A stretch of 7,602 nucleotides of DNA from Bacillota bacterium. Lineage in GTDB: Bacteria > Bacillota > Clostridia > Christensenellales > Aristaeellaceae. The first letter of the stretch is position 1. Each line of letters begins with the position of its first letter. Position numbers and translations under genes: made by a program. Location of the stretch: NCBI GenBank assembly GCA_019137115.1, contig JAGVSV010000055.1:1-7602 (forward strand), given 5' to 3'. This document shows positions 6,738-7,602 of this stretch, one piece after another. The notes beneath the pieces are model-generated. The model saw only the letters and a program-made list of their open reading frames with translations. It did no database searches and was not told where the DNA came from.

Positions 6738-7551
6738 CTATGCCACAAGCCCGGTGCTGCTGGAGACCAGGGGCATTCACAAGGTGTTCGGCACCGGAAA
6801 GAAAAGCGTGCACGCGGTGAAGGACGTTGATTTTACCCTGCACCGGGGCGAGATCATCTCCATCGTGGGGGAGTCCGGCTCCGGCAAGACCACGTTTGCC
6901 AAGATCCTGCTGGGCCTGATCAAGGAAACCGGCGGCAGCATCCTGTATGAGGGCGCGGCGCGCGACCTGTCCACACAAGCCAAGCGCCGGCAATACTGGC
7001 AGAACATACAGGCCATTTTCCAGGACCCCTACTCCACGTTCAACCAGTTTTACCGGGTGGAGAAAATCCTCAACGACTGCCTTGTCCTGCAGGGCAAAAA
7101 ACACCTGAGCGTATCCGAAAAGCGGGAGCAGATGCGCGCGGCCTGCACGTTTGTCAACCTCAAGTTTGAGGAACTGTACAACAAATACCCTTTTGAGCTA
7201 AGCGGCGGGCAGATGCAGCGGCTGATGATCGCCCGCATCTTCATGATCAAGCCCAACGTATTGATCGCCGATGAGCCCACCAGCATGATTGACGCGTGCT
7301 CCCGCTCCACGATCCTGGACATGCTGCTGAAACTGCGCACCGAGCGGGACATGACCATCCTGTTCATCACCCATGACCTGGGGCTTGCGTACTATGTCTC
7401 CGACACGATTTACATCATGGAGCAGGGCGAGATGGTGGAGCGCGGCCCCGCCGAGGACGTGATATTAAACGCGCGGCACCCCTACACCCGGCGGCTGGTG
7501 CAGGACGTGCCCAAGCTGCGCGAGGACTGGGACCTGAGCAGCGCGATATAG
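6730..7551 (+). CDS. ABC transporter ATP-binding protein, DppF/OppF-type, short form
   Basis: This 273-residue cytoplasmic ATPase is the partner of the preceding one; the two would form the nucleotide-binding dimer under the permeases. Motifs are intact: Walker A GESGSGKTT (47-55), Q-loop Q98 followed by DPYSTFN, signature LSGGQMQR (157-164), Walker B VLIADEP (177-183) with E182, and switch histidine H215. The D-loop reads SMID (185-188) instead of the common SALD; I associate this variant with the oligosaccharide-type branch of Opp-like transporters, from memory. The protein ends soon after HPYTRRLVQDV (250-260), so it lacks the C-terminal cysteine-rich domain present in its partner: any Fe-S cluster would be on one side of the dimer only. 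It overlaps the upstream gene by 8 nt, a sign of translational coupling. No terminator is visible in the 51 bases after the TAG. Confidence 0.94.
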   Translation: MSSYATSPVLLETRGIHKVFGTGKKSVHAVKDVDFTLHRGEIISIVGESGSGKTTFAKILLGLIKETGGSILYEGAARDLSTQAKRRQYWQNIQAIFQDPYSTFNQFYRVEKILNDCLVLQGKKHLSVSEKREQMRAACTFVNLKFEELYNKYPFELSGGQMQRLMIARIFMIKPNVLIADEPTSMIDACSRSTILDMLLKLRTERDMTILFITHDLGLAYYVSDTIYIMEQGEMVERGPAEDVILNARHPYTRRLVQDVPKLREDWDLSSAI

Positions 7552-7602
7552 GCGGATTTGTTACAGACCGTTCATCTCCACCCCCATCGTGATGTTTCAC
7601 CC

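Overview
The window holds one complete five-gene ABC importer operon of the oligopeptide/dipeptide (Opp/Dpp) type, on the + strand, preceded by the 3' end of an insertion-sequence transposase gene. The order is family-5 solute-binding protein (706-2499), DppB-type permease (2604-3791), DppC-type permease (3794-5710), DppD-type ATPase (5715-6737) and DppF-type ATPase (6730-7551). The last four genes are tightly packed (gaps of 2 and 4 nt, then an 8-nt overlap), each with a clear Shine-Dalgarno site. The 104-nt gap after the binding-protein gene holds a strong hairpin. Together the genes encode an importer: a secreted binding protein delivers substrate to a two-permease channel driven by two ATPases.

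Organism: strong AGGAGG-type ribosome binding sites, a TTG start, an ISLre2-type transposase and GC-rich codon use (roughly 60% or more in the operon) suggest a high-GC member of the Firmicutes, probably Clostridia-related. This is inference; no phylogenetic marker gene is present. The transposase end is visibly lower in GC (about half in its first 120 bases), so it looks acquired.

Region by region: 1-510 is the C-terminal part of the transposase. 511-705 has a near-consensus sigma-A promoter (-35 at 533-538, -10 at 556-561), an inverted repeat around its -35 box, and a GC-rich leader with two possible stems. 706-7551 is the operon. 7552-7602 is too short to interpret; I see no terminator in it.

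The most unusual feature is the DppC-type permease. At 638 residues it is about twice the usual length, because a hydrophilic, helix-rich domain of about 365 residues is inserted between transmembrane helices 1 and 2, where topology places it outside the cell. The partner permease has about 65 extra N-terminal residues with two additional predicted membrane helices. The binding protein has a signal peptide but no lipobox cysteine, so it is apparently not membrane-anchored. I propose, as a hypothesis, that the inserted domain captures or docks the unanchored binding protein, in the way the periplasmic P2 domain of MalF contacts maltose-binding protein. The substrate is not determined: the family covers peptides and, in some lineages, oligosaccharides.
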